NCBI GenBank assembly: GCA_023387655.1
Contig: JAEWHR010000208.1
Coordinates: forward strand, 1-14,357
Reading direction: 5' to 3'
Source of the DNA: Bacillota bacterium
GTDB taxonomy: Bacteria; Bacillota; Clostridia; Lachnospirales; Lachnospiraceae
Length of the DNA stretch: 14,357 nt
Under the pieces are notes generated by a model that was not told where the DNA came from, searched no databases, and worked only from the letters and a program-made list of their open reading frames with translations. How positions within the stretch are numbered: the first letter of the stretch is position 1; every line of letters begins with the position of its first letter. Position numbers and translations under genes: made by a program. Positions 6,905 to 14,337 of this stretch are shown here, piece by piece.

Positions 6905-6933
6905 ATTATACCAATGAAATGAATATTTGTCAA
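6905..6933 (-). promoter_or_regulatory. Perfect consensus sigma-A promoter of the wall hydrolase
   Basis: On the minus strand TTGACA (6928-6933), exactly 17 nt, and TATAAT (6905-6910). The predicted start is near 6898, giving a leader of about 100 nt. This is the best promoter in the window. Confidence 0.88.
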
Positions 6934-6991
6934 CCTCTGGTACAAGCTACAATTTTTACAAGGTTTTTCATAACCTTCCAACGATAAAAAA

Positions 6992-7891
6992 TTAGTCTAA
7001 TGCTAAGTTAAAATAACCATTCGCATAAGCTTCTGTATTTAAACGAACCATCGCATATGGAACTAGCTCACCTTCAAAAGAATAATAGGAAGGAACAGTT
7101 GCAATTGCCTCAAGACATTCTTCCTCATTCATTAGATAAGCTATTGCATCTGCAATCAAATCTTCTGGTAATGTTGTCTCTTTTATTATAAGTTTATTAT
7201 CTTTTTTATAATACATAATTGCATAGGAGTGGTTGTCGACCGACAACTTTAGTACCTTTCCACCTACAAACCTGGCTTCTTTTACAGCATAGGTAATCGA
7301 TTCCAGATTCCATTTTACATATCCTGGTCGATCGAAATAAAAATCCCGAAGTTGTTTATATTCTTCTGGATTAATATCCTTTTTCTCGTACTTACGTTCA
7401 TACGCAAGGGATACTTCATGCACTCTGATATTATCTACTTTTAAAGATGCTACAGAAAGCACTTGTTGAGCTGCAGCTTTAAAATATAATTGTTTTTTAA
7501 AGTATATCGTTTGATATCCACGTCTCTCATAATAAGCGAACAGTTCTTTACTTGCAGGTACTAGAATCGTTCCAGCGCTATATTTTTCTTCGCTTGTCCT
7601 ACTTGCTTCTTCTAAGAGCTCCGATGCTATGCCTTGCTCCCTTGCTTTTGGTAGGGTAGCAACTGCATATACATAATGAATTGGTAGGGTTTCATCCTCT
7701 GTATAACGATACGCTGCTGGAAGTAGGGTAAGCATTCCTAAGATTTCTTCCCCTTTCTTATACACATACGTATTCTCTTCTTTAAATCGATTCTCATAAT
7801 AGAAATCCACATAGGATATTTCGTCTTGAAAGCAAATCTGCCACATCTTTTTTAATTGAGGCAGCATTTCCTTTGTCGCTAATGTAATCAA
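6992..7891 (-). CDS. GNAT family N-acetyltransferase
   Basis: The 299-residue protein has an N-terminal GNAT domain (about 1-130). The acetyl-CoA binding motif A is at 73-92 (VYAVATLPKAREQGIASELL, with R84 and G87 in the pyrophosphate loop), and the C-terminal part of the fold ends in ELFAYYERRGYQ (117-127). A further 170 residues form a second domain, as in Eis-like two-domain acetyltransferases. The substrate is unknown. The start is TTG at 7889-7891, supported by a GGAGAGG site 5-6 nt upstream; the next ATG, at codon 9, lacks one. The gene follows the DUF2156 gene by 41 nt, so the two are probably cotranscribed. No convincing terminator follows: a 6-bp stem at 6960-6977 has no T run. Confidence 0.82.
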   Translation of the reverse strand: MITLATKEMLPQLKKMWQICFQDEISYVDFYYENRFKEENTYVYKKGEEILGMLTLLPAAYRYTEDETLPIHYVYAVATLPKAREQGIASELLEEASRTSEEKYSAGTILVPASKELFAYYERRGYQTIYFKKQLYFKAAAQQVLSVASLKVDNIRVHEVSLAYERKYEKKDINPEEYKQLRDFYFDRPGYVKWNLESITYAVKEARFVGGKVLKLSVDNHSYAIMYYKKDNKLIIKETTLPEDLIADAIAYLMNEEECLEAIATVPSYYSFEGELVPYAMVRLNTEAYANGYFNLALD

Positions 7892-7932
7892 GATACCTCT
7901 CCTCTGCTTTCCTTCATCTTAAACTTATATCA

Positions 7933-8826
7933 TTAGTTTGTCTTATATACTGCTTTGTATTTTTCTAGAAGTATATCTGGATAGTAAGATAATTTTGCTT
8001 TGCGTAGTCCTTCATCTCCCATGTCATCTTCACGGTTAACATATTCATAATCTTGACATTCATGTAATACAAACTGCTGGTTAATCATAGGATATGCACC
8101 CTGAATATGAGAGAACGCCTTCTCAATATGAACAATAAAGGTATTACTATTAAGCGCTTCACCCATTGTAAAAGCAATCACTTCACCTTCTAATCGGATC
8201 AATCCACCAACAAGCTTAAGCTCGTCAAAGTGTTTAAATGCTGTTTTAACTGCACAGGATTCATGGACCAAATTAATATCTTCTCTACAATTGTAAAGCT
8301 CACACCACTTCTTACTCATACTTTTACAATCTTCAATATTTTCCATGGTAATTGGTTCATATACCCAGTTTGGATTATCTTTAAATCGGGCAATGTGATT
8401 TCGCTTACCATGTAACTTCTTACCTGCTAGTGTTGACAATCTCTCTGTTAGATAAACATAGTCTGCCTCATCACGTACTGAGATGTAATCGAATTTTTCT
8501 GGAAACATTTCCTTTAATTCCGATAATTTCTCTTCCGGAATACCGCGCATCTCAAATGTAAGTCCACGTTCTTTTGCGTCTTCCATTAACATTTCGATTA
8601 CTTCTTTTAGGTTACCCTCACCAGTAGGGTATCCATAAGAACGCATTATTCCAAATCCCCCTAGTGTACAGTAAAAGCCTTTCACATTGGCACATAATAA
8701 ATTGTATTGCTTCGCCCACAGGAAATTATTTGTGAAGGAATATTCTGCACCCATAAAATCTGATTTTTTAAGACACTCCTCTATCCATTCCCTATCGGTT
8801 AATTCTAATGTTCTAAATGGTATCAT
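7933..8826 (-). CDS. DUF2156 / LPG_synthase_C-like acyltransferase-fold protein
   Basis: The 297-residue cytoplasmic protein has the features of the DUF2156 group, whose fold (two GNAT-like halves) is shared with the catalytic part of MprF lysyl-phosphatidylglycerol synthase. Recognisable blocks are the GAEYSFTNNFLW stretch (residues 26-37), the GKKLHGKRNHIARF block (about 134-147), LVGGLIRLEGEVIAFTMGE (about 205-223) and the C-terminal VNREDDMGDEGLRKAKLSYYP. It lacks the membrane domain of MprF, so lipid aminoacylation cannot be assumed; amino-acyl or acyl transfer to an unknown acceptor is likely. ATG at 8824-8826 has AAAGGA 6 nt upstream. It is the first gene of a two-gene unit with the GNAT protein. 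Confidence 0.82.
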   Translation of the reverse strand: MIPFRTLELTDREWIEECLKKSDFMGAEYSFTNNFLWAKQYNLLCANVKGFYCTLGGFGIMRSYGYPTGEGNLKEVIEMLMEDAKERGLTFEMRGIPEEKLSELKEMFPEKFDYISVRDEADYVYLTERLSTLAGKKLHGKRNHIARFKDNPNWVYEPITMENIEDCKSMSKKWCELYNCREDINLVHESCAVKTAFKHFDELKLVGGLIRLEGEVIAFTMGEALNSNTFIVHIEKAFSHIQGAYPMINQQFVLHECQDYEYVNREDDMGDEGLRKAKLSYYPDILLEKYKAVYKTN

Positions 8827-9039
8827 ATCTAATCCTTTCTTTCGTTACATTCTACATTTTATCTCACATAAGCCAAACCTTATCCTAATCCCTGATTTCG
8901 CATTGGACTATGTTACATCCTTCTATCGATGCCTTTGTAAACTATAGACATGTTTTTGAGTTGAGACTAAATTTTTCACTGCTATATTAGTGTATTCTGA
9001 ATCCAAAAAAAATGTCGTGGCAACTGTTAACAAATTCAT

Positions 9040-9104
9040 GAAGAAAGCCGCATTTTTCATACCAGGAGCATTTTGATTAGTCGCTAGCTGGTAGAAAAAG
9101 CGGC
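9040..9104 (-). terminator. Long imperfect hairpin downstream of the CBS/ACT gene, likely terminator
   Basis: GCCGC, TTTTTC and TACCAG (9047-9065) pair in register with CTGGTA, GAAAAA and GCGGC (9088-9104), with single-A bulges. On the minus strand it is followed by TTTCTT. It begins 16 nt after the stop codon of the CBS gene. A separate run of eight Ts (minus strand) lies further on at 9005-9012. Confidence 0.6.
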
Positions 9105-9120
9105 AAATTCGTAAAGCAAG

Positions 9121-9753
9121 TTAATTGCTTTGTTTATTTACACGGACGTCGAAACCTTTCTTAACTAAAGCTTTCATAATAACGTCTAAATCATTACATT
9201 CCACTCTCACAAATATCTCTTGCAATCCCATGGTCTCAGTATTAATAACAACAATATTCTTAATGTTACCATCATTCTTTGCTATAGTTTCTGCAATCTT
9301 TGCTAAAGTACCTTTATAATCATAAGAGTAAATTGTAAATGTATCATAATCTTCGCCAAAAAGTTTTTGATATTCTTTAAATATTGCCTGTTGTGTTACA
9401 ATTCCTAGTAATTCATCCTTCTTTCCAACTACAGGGATGAAACGAAATTTGCTGGCGATGAAGATGGCTGCCGCTTCTTCTATCGATGTATGCTCAGAAA
9501 CTGATATCATTTTGGTTTTCATCATTTCACGAACAGTTTGTTCTAAGTACTCCTCTTTTGTTCCGCTATAATCACGGAAGTAGCTTTCATAAACATGTTG
9601 TTTAGATAATACCCCGATGAATTTGTTATGGTCTATTACAGGCATAGATAGCAGTTTATGTGCTTCTATGGTTTCTAGTGCTTCTCTAATGCTATTGTCT
9701 ACACTGATGCACTTTAAATCTTTAAACGGTATCATAATTGCTTTAACTTTCAT
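9121..9753 (-). CDS. AcuB-like CBS-CBS-ACT domain protein
   Basis: This 210-residue soluble protein has two CBS domains in tandem (about 1-58 and 72-127). Together these normally form a Bateman module that binds adenine nucleotides. Each half shows the typical 'MPVIDHNKFIGVLS' or 'IPVVGKKDELLGIVT' strand pair. A C-terminal ACT domain (about 138-205, with GTLAKIAETIAKNDGNI) usually binds a small ligand such as an amino acid. Order and length match Bacillus AcuB (about 214 residues), so it is probably a sensor or regulator responding to energy state and an amino acid. The partner is unknown: no acetoin genes are nearby. ATG at 9751-9753 has GGGAGG 7 nt upstream. The gene appears monocistronic, with its own promoter and a 5' stem-loop. 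Confidence 0.88.
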   Translation of the reverse strand: MKVKAIMIPFKDLKCISVDNSIREALETIEAHKLLSMPVIDHNKFIGVLSKQHVYESYFRDYSGTKEEYLEQTVREMMKTKMISVSEHTSIEEAAAIFIASKFRFIPVVGKKDELLGIVTQQAIFKEYQKLFGEDYDTFTIYSYDYKGTLAKIAETIAKNDGNIKNIVVINTETMGLQEIFVRVECNDLDVIMKALVKKGFDVRVNKQSN

Positions 9754-9783
9754 ATCGATTCCTCCCTTGATATGTTATGGTAC

Positions 9784-9817
9784 CAAAGAAGAAGCAACAG
9801 ACGTCTGCTTTTCTTTG
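9784..9817 (-). promoter_or_regulatory. 5'-terminal stem-loop in the CBS/ACT mRNA leader
   Basis: CAAAGAA and AAG (9784-9794) pair with CTT and TTCTTTG (9808-9817), capped by the palindrome CAGACGTCTG (9798-9807), with small bulges. The predicted transcription start (about 9817) coincides with the base of the stem, so the mRNA would begin as a hairpin about 30 nt before its ribosome binding site. Confidence 0.55.
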
Positions 9818-9823
9818 TCTTGA

Positions 9824-9852
9824 ATTATAATGATTTTGCATCAAAAATGCAA
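9824..9852 (-). promoter_or_regulatory. Promoter of the CBS/ACT gene with an inverted repeat between -35 and -10
   Basis: The minus strand has TTGCAT (9847-9852), 17 nt, TATAAT (9824-9829). The -35 is half of an inverted repeat, TTGCAT-N5-ATGCAA (9836-9852), and a third TTGCAT copy (+ strand) lies at 9860-9865. The weak -35 combined with three copies of the same hexamer hints at operator sites. Confidence 0.55.
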
Positions 9853-9898
9853 GATGAACTTGCATTTAAGTAAAAAACAAGCTACTATATAACACAAG

Positions 9899-9924
9899 AA
9901 AAGTTTAGAAAAGCAAACTTTTTT
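9899..9924. repeat. AT-rich hairpin with T run, weak terminator-like
   Basis: AAAAGTTT (9899-9906) pairs with AAACTTTT (9915-9922) around an 8-nt loop, followed by two more Ts. The stem has only one G-C pair among eight. No plus-strand gene precedes it, so a role is doubtful. Confidence 0.3.
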
Positions 9925-10099
9925 ATAGACTTGTTATCCTTATCAAGCGCAGTTTCACATGCTTTTGTATAACTAAAATTTGCTACTAGAATAAGAAAAT
10001 TATTAAATTCTAGTTCACTATTTATTTCATTAGTATGTTAGATATAGTGTGAATCATAGCTTTGAAACCTATACGATGAATCTATATGATTGTGAAATT

Positions 10100-10128
10100 T
10101 TTACGATTAACTATTGTAATAATATAAA
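10100..10128 (+). promoter_or_regulatory. Candidate argH promoter
   Basis: TTTACG (10100-10105, 4 of 6), 17 nt, TATAAA (10123-10128, 5 of 6). The start point would be only about 15 nt from the ATG, leaving just enough room for the GAGGG ribosome binding site (10138-10142). I saw no convincing ARG box. Confidence 0.5.
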
Positions 10129-10149
10129 TTAAAAAGTGAGGGAACTTTT

Positions 10150-11544
10150 ATGAAATTATGGGGCGGAAGATTTACGAAAGAAACCAATCAGTTGGTTCAT
10201 AATTTTAATGCTTCGATCTCCTTTGATCAGAAGTTTTATGAACAGGATATCCGCGGAAGTATTGCGCATGTAACCATGCTAACCAAACAAGGAATTTTAA
10301 AAGAAGAAGAAAAAAATAAAATAATTGACGGTCTTAATAGTATTCGTGACGACATCGATTCGGGTAACCTTGTAATTGATGGCACTTACGAAGATATCCA
10401 TAGTTTTGTGGAAGCTCATTTAATCTCCCGTATTGGAGAAGTAGGAAAAAAACTACATACTGGAAGAAGCCGTAATGATCAAGTTGCACTTGATATGAAA
10501 CTATATACTCGCGATGAAATTATAGTTCTCGACGAATTATTAAATGACCTCCTTCAGGTACTATTTACATTAATGAAAGAACATACTGAAACCTATATGC
10601 CAGGCTTTACCCATCTACAGAAGGCGCAACCGATTACTCTTTCCCATCATATGAGTGCTTATTTTGAGATGTTTAAAAGAGACCGTGATCGCTTAGGAGA
10701 TATTTTAAAGAGAATGAATACTTGCCCATTAGGAGCCGGGGCACTTGCAGGAACAACATATCCATTAGACCGTGCTTACACTGCCTCCTTACTTTCCTTT
10801 AGTGAACCAACTAGAAATAGTATGGACTCCGTATCCGACCGTGATTATCTCATCGAACTACTTAGTGCACTCTCTACCGTTATGATGCATCTTAGTCGTT
10901 TCAGTGAAGAAATTATTATCTGGAATACAAATGAATATCGTTTTGTAGAAATTGATGATGCCTACTCCACTGGAAGTAGTATTATGCCTCAAAAAAAGAA
11001 TCCAGACATTGCTGAATTAGTTCGTGGTAAGACTGGACGAGTTTATGGCGCGTTAATGTCCTTATTAACTACAATGAAAGGATTACCTCTTGCTTATAAC
11101 AAAGACATGCAAGAAGACAAGGAATTAACCTTTGATGCTATTGACACGGTAAAGGGTTGCCTCTCCTTATTTACAGGAATGCTACGCACAATGAAATTTA
11201 ACCGTGAAACCATGAAAGCAAGTGCAGTACTAGGGTTTACCAATGCTACCGACGCTGCAGATTATCTAGTGAATCATGGCGTAGCGTTTCGCGATGCTCA
11301 TGGCATTATTGGTCACTTAGTATTAACATGTATCGAGAAGAACTGTTCTATCGAAGACCTTAGTCTTTCTGAATTGCAGGCTATCTCTCCTGTATTTAAA
11401 GAAGATCTTTATGATGCTATTTCTTTAAAAACTTGTGTAGAAAAGAGAAATACCATCGGTGGGCCTGGCGTTAATGCGATGAATGAAGTGATTAAAGAAA
11501 GTGCCAAATATCTAGAAAATCATCCTACTCTTTCTTATGAGTAA
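10150..11544 (+). CDS. argH: Argininosuccinate lyase
   Basis: ArgH splits argininosuccinate into arginine and fumarate, the last step of arginine synthesis; it is a cytoplasmic tetramer of the fumarase/aspartase superfamily. The 464-residue product is full length. It has the N-terminal LWGGRF motif (3-8), TGRSRNDQ (104-111), the TH(155)LQKAQP segment that carries the catalytic His, and the superfamily signature GSSIMPQKKNPD (275-286), whose mobile loop carries the catalytic Ser. ATG follows GAGGG by 7 nt. argG is not next to it, so the gene is either monocistronic or separated from its pathway partner. A strong terminator follows 110 nt downstream. Confidence 0.98.
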   Translation: MKLWGGRFTKETNQLVHNFNASISFDQKFYEQDIRGSIAHVTMLTKQGILKEEEKNKIIDGLNSIRDDIDSGNLVIDGTYEDIHSFVEAHLISRIGEVGKKLHTGRSRNDQVALDMKLYTRDEIIVLDELLNDLLQVLFTLMKEHTETYMPGFTHLQKAQPITLSHHMSAYFEMFKRDRDRLGDILKRMNTCPLGAGALAGTTYPLDRAYTASLLSFSEPTRNSMDSVSDRDYLIELLSALSTVMMHLSRFSEEIIIWNTNEYRFVEIDDAYSTGSSIMPQKKNPDIAELVRGKTGRVYGALMSLLTTMKGLPLAYNKDMQEDKELTFDAIDTVKGCLSLFTGMLRTMKFNRETMKASAVLGFTNATDAADYLVNHGVAFRDAHGIIGHLVLTCIEKNCSIEDLSLSELQAISPVFKEDLYDAISLKTCVEKRNTIGGPGVNAMNEVIKESAKYLENHPTLSYE

Positions 11545-11654
11545 GATGAGTATACTTATTAATTCTAATCTTGTTTAGAAGATAAATTGTCTATAAGCAA
11601 ATTCACTCTAAATTAATAACCAAATTTACTCTAAGCTTTATATCCTTAAACTTT

Positions 11655-11709
11655 AAAACGGAGAGAACTGAAACGTCTTATCGTGTTTTCATTTCTCTCC
11701 GTTTTATTT
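11655..11709. terminator. Bidirectional terminator between argH and the ABC permease gene
   Basis: AAAACGGAGAGAA (11655-11667) pairs perfectly with TTCTCTCCGTTTT (11693-11705), and the loop holds an inner GAAA/TTTC pairing. T-rich tails are present on both strands. It is placed between the convergent argH and permease genes. Confidence 0.85.
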
Positions 11710-11776
11710 CATTATTTATTTGTATTTTAGCCCTTGTTATACACCGAATAGTCTGTTCTATACGTTTAAAATTAAT

Positions 11777-13363
11777 CTATAGGCGATTAATGAGCTTCCC
11801 ACCCTGATTATTAAGATAACTTTGTAATAGTCCAGATACAAGTAATACAACTACCACAGTTCCAAACCCAAAAGCCATCTTATTCATACCATCAACAACA
11901 ATCAGTAATACGAATGGTATTCCAACGGTAAGGAAAGAACTTAAGGTTCCTAACATAGAGGCTGCACTTTGCTTTACTACAACAGTTTCATTTTTCCACT
12001 CAAGCATTGGTAACTTTAAATTAATTACAAGGCCAAGTACTGCTGTTAGATAACAATATGCAATTGGTAATAGTATTGTTAATAGGAAATTTAAAAAGCT
12101 CATCTTTAAACCAAATCCAGCTATCAAAGCTGTTAAGAAACTAACTGGAATTGTTAGTGATAAACTAAAAATAGTTTTGGCACCAAGAATTGTATTGGCT
12201 GATATTGGTGAAGATTTTAAAATCCAAATATTTTTCCCCTCTAAAGAAATAGAGGAAGCTGTGATAGCCACCATTCCTACCATAAAACTCATCAAATAAG
12301 GTACCATATCCTTTAACATTCCTGCTGCCGCAGGTATATCAAGAATTTGTTCTATCTGCTCTGACTTAAAAAACAATAACGCAATCGCACCAATTAACAT
12401 TAGAACTAATCCAAATGCAGTATTAAATACATAAATTGTACAAGAGAAATAACGTTTTGCTTCTTTTTTGAATAACGCTTTTAACTGTCCACTTTTCTTT
12501 AGTTCCTTTACTTGATAATTTGTAGTTGTTCTTTTTGCACTCATTGCTGTATTCATCCATTTAAAATATCGACCAACAACAACTGAAAACACGATTAATG
12601 CAAGAAAAGATACAACAAGAAAAGCCACATAGGAAAGTATATCGTAATCAATAATTCCTTTTAGATACCATGCCGCCAACGGATATACTTCTACCATCTT
12701 ATCCCTGATTAAAGTTCCAAACTCCATAAACTGACTTTCATCTTGCATCTGAAAACTTACCACAAAAATAAGTATAATAGACGCAAACATTAATATCATA
12801 TGAATTACATTGCTATACTTAAATCCCGCAGATATTACTGCTAAAATAACACCAAGTATCGATGCTATAATGATTGGAATGATTGGGATAAATAATAACG
12901 ATACCATAGATAACACATAAAATACAGGGGATGGCTTTGCCATAATACCATATATAATATAATTAGGAACCAACAATGATAAAACAAACACCATATTAAT
13001 AAGATATAGGAGCATTAATCGACTAGCCACTACTACCCACGTTTTTACTGGCAATGACATGACAATATCATAATCCTTAAATCCAAACAAAACTCCTTTT
13101 ACCTTATATATGGATGTAAATAGAATCATTAGGCAGGTCACAGCCATAAATAACCCTGGTAAAACATCAAGTGCTCCAAATGATTTTAAAGCGGTTCCCA
13201 TCAAAAAACTATATGTTGCGGATAAAAAAGCAAACATTAAAAAGCCAAGTACTAATATTGTTGTAACACTTATATTCTTCTTTCTACTTTTACTTCGCTT
13301 CATATTTAAAAAATCAAAGGCAGAGCCAAGCTGCATTCTTGTAAGCGTCCACACCTGTTTCAT
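11777..13363 (-). CDS. ABC-2 type transporter permease, about 12 membrane helices
   Basis: This is the membrane part of an ABC exporter encoded with the preceding ATPase. The 528-residue product has roughly twelve hydrophobic segments. Six lie in the first half; a cytoplasmic stretch (TTTNYQVKELKKSGQLKAL) comes next and six more follow, which fits a large two-halves ABC-2 exporter subunit. The start is placed at ATG 13361-13363 because AGGAGG lies 6 nt upstream (13370-13375). A longer frame beginning at 13426 would overlap the ATPase gene by 35 nt and has no such site. The gap to the ATPase stop is 28 nt, so the two form one operon. The cargo is unknown; related pairs export peptides, antibiotics or lipids. 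Confidence 0.87.
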   Translation of the reverse strand: MKQVWTLTRMQLGSAFDFLNMKRSKSRKKNISVTTILVLGFLMFAFLSATYSFLMGTALKSFGALDVLPGLFMAVTCLMILFTSIYKVKGVLFGFKDYDIVMSLPVKTWVVVASRLMLLYLINMVFVLSLLVPNYIIYGIMAKPSPVFYVLSMVSLLFIPIIPIIIASILGVILAVISAGFKYSNVIHMILMFASIILIFVVSFQMQDESQFMEFGTLIRDKMVEVYPLAAWYLKGIIDYDILSYVAFLVVSFLALIVFSVVVGRYFKWMNTAMSAKRTTTNYQVKELKKSGQLKALFKKEAKRYFSCTIYVFNTAFGLVLMLIGAIALLFFKSEQIEQILDIPAAAGMLKDMVPYLMSFMVGMVAITASSISLEGKNIWILKSSPISANTILGAKTIFSLSLTIPVSFLTALIAGFGLKMSFLNFLLTILLPIAYCYLTAVLGLVINLKLPMLEWKNETVVVKQSAASMLGTLSSFLTVGIPFVLLIVVDGMNKMAFGFGTVVVVLLVSGLLQSYLNNQGGKLINRL

Positions 13364-13391
13364 TAATTTCCTCCTATCCTGCACAAACGAC

Positions 13392-14102
13392 TTATTCTTC
13401 GATAAGTTCCATAAATACTTCTTCAAGACTTTGATTTCCCTTAACCTCGTTTGTCGTGCCAGAAGCTATTAACTTACCACCTTTGATTATCGAAATTTTA
13501 TTACATAATTTTTCTGCTACCTCAAGGACATGAGTAGAGAAGAATATGGCACTTCCGTTTTGGCACATTTGTATCATAATCTGCTTTAATTGATGAGATG
13601 CCTTCGGATCTAGACCAACAAAAGGTTCGTCCAGTACCATCAATTTAGGTTCGTGGATTAATGCCGAAATTATAGCTAGTTTTTGTTTCATTCCATGAGA
13701 ATAAGATGCTATGGAATCCCCAAGATTCCCAGTAATCTCAAATATATCCCCATACATCTTGATACGATCTTTTCTCTCCTTCTCCCCAACTTCGAATAAA
13801 TCCCCTATAAAATTTAAATACGCAATGCCTGTAAGATGCTCATACAAATCTGGATTATCTGGTATGTAAGCCATCTTCATTTTACAACCAACAGGGTCCT
13901 TCTTTATTGATACACCATCAATTAAGATATCTCCTTCTTCAAAATCAAGAACACCAACCACGGCACGTAATGTTGTCGTTTTTCCAGCACCATTATGACC
14001 AATAAATCCATAGATATCGCCCGCCTCAACAGTTAAGCTAAGATTGTCTACTGCTTTTTTATTACCTTTATAAATTTTTGAATAATTTTTTATCGTAAGC
14101 AT
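13392..14102 (-). CDS. ABC transporter ATP-binding protein
   Basis: The 236-residue ATPase subunit drives the adjacent ABC-2 permease. It shows Walker A GHNGAGKTT (35-43), the ABC signature in the variant form YSHGMKQ (134-140), Walker B LMVLDEP with catalytic Glu159 (154-160), D-loop GLDP, and the switch His191 in STH. At the Q-loop position the sequence reads YIPDNPDLY, so the usual Gln appears to be replaced by Asp82, as in several drug-exporter type ATPases. The start is ATG 14100-14102, with AAGGAG 6 nt upstream. An in-frame ATG at 14147 has no ribosome binding site and lies within an inverted repeat. The gene is first in a two-gene operon with promoter 14175-14203. Confidence 0.92.
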   Translation of the reverse strand: MLTIKNYSKIYKGNKKAVDNLSLTVEAGDIYGFIGHNGAGKTTTLRAVVGVLDFEEGDILIDGVSIKKDPVGCKMKMAYIPDNPDLYEHLTGIAYLNFIGDLFEVGEKERKDRIKMYGDIFEITGNLGDSIASYSHGMKQKLAIISALIHEPKLMVLDEPFVGLDPKASHQLKQIMIQMCQNGSAIFFSTHVLEVAEKLCNKISIIKGGKLIASGTTNEVKGNQSLEEVFMELIEE

Positions 14103-14144
14103 AGCACACTCCTTCCCTTCATACAGATGTTCTACTTGTTTCTT

Positions 14145-14166
14145 CATTTAGATGTTTGTCTAAATG
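14145..14166. promoter_or_regulatory. 22-bp inverted repeat downstream of the ABC promoter, likely operator
   Basis: CATTTAGA-N6-TCTAAATG forms 8-bp perfect arms. It begins about 9 nt after the -10 hexamer, so it covers roughly +2 to +24 of the ABC transcript. The position and symmetry suit a dimeric repressor; a transcript hairpin is also possible. No regulator gene is present in the window. Confidence 0.5.
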
Positions 14167-14174
14167 TTGATTAT

Positions 14175-14203
14175 ACTATAATATACCTTCCTTTTTTTGT
14201 CAA
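14175..14203 (-). promoter_or_regulatory. Near-consensus promoter of the ABC exporter operon
   Basis: On the minus strand TTGACA (14198-14203, perfect), 17 nt, TATAGT (14175-14180, 5 of 6). The spacer begins with an A run. The leader would be about 66 nt. Confidence 0.8.
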
Positions 14204-14238
14204 GTACTAAAACGTAAAAAGAATTAGCAGTCTGATTG

Positions 14239-14279
14239 ATTCGTGATAAAGTCCTTATATACCATTTGTGATTTTGTCC
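14239..14279 (+). repeat. Two 16-nt direct repeats, 25-nt period, possible IS-end repeats
   Basis: The consensus ATTYGTGATWWWGTCC occurs at 14239-14254 and 14264-14279 (12 of 16 positions identical). They precede the gene starting at 14338. Multiple end repeats of this kind are compatible with transposase-binding sites, but a cellular operator would look the same. Confidence 0.45.
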
Positions 14280-14297
14280 CACTGATCATTCTTCTTA

Positions 14298-14306
14298 TGG
14301 TATACT
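14298..14306 (+). promoter_or_regulatory. Extended -10 promoter candidate for the gene at the right edge
   Basis: TGG directly followed by TATACT (5 of 6) forms a TGN-extended -10. No -35 is recognisable at 17 nt. Transcription would begin near 14312, at the foot of the hairpin 14311-14330. Confidence 0.4.
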
Positions 14307-14310
14307 TATC

Positions 14311-14330
14311 CCTCATAAAAAAATATGAGG
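14311..14330 (+). promoter_or_regulatory. Hairpin masking the Shine-Dalgarno sequence of the edge gene
   Basis: CCTCATA (14311-14317) pairs with TATGAGG (14324-14330) over a 6-A loop. The right arm contains GAGG of the ribosome binding site GAGGAGG (14327-14333). Folding would hide half of that site. Confidence 0.5.
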
Positions 14331-14337
14331 AGGTTTC

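Noticed and set aside
6960..6977. Terminator after the GNAT gene
   Set aside because: AAGGTT/AACCTT is only a 6-bp stem and neither strand has a T run.
10030..10110. ARG box or T-box riboswitch upstream of argH
   Set aside because: The best TGAAT-N4-AT match is poor, and no T-box sequence or specifier-type leader structure was found. The likely leader is only about 15 nt.
13364..13426. Longer N terminus of the ABC permease
   Set aside because: It would overlap the ATPase gene by 35 nt and lacks a ribosome binding site, whereas ATG 13363 has AGGAGG at ideal spacing.
14103..14147. Longer N terminus of the ABC ATPase
   Set aside because: There is no ribosome binding site before 14147, and conserved ABC sequence begins at MLTIKNYSK, which has AAGGAG 6 nt upstream.
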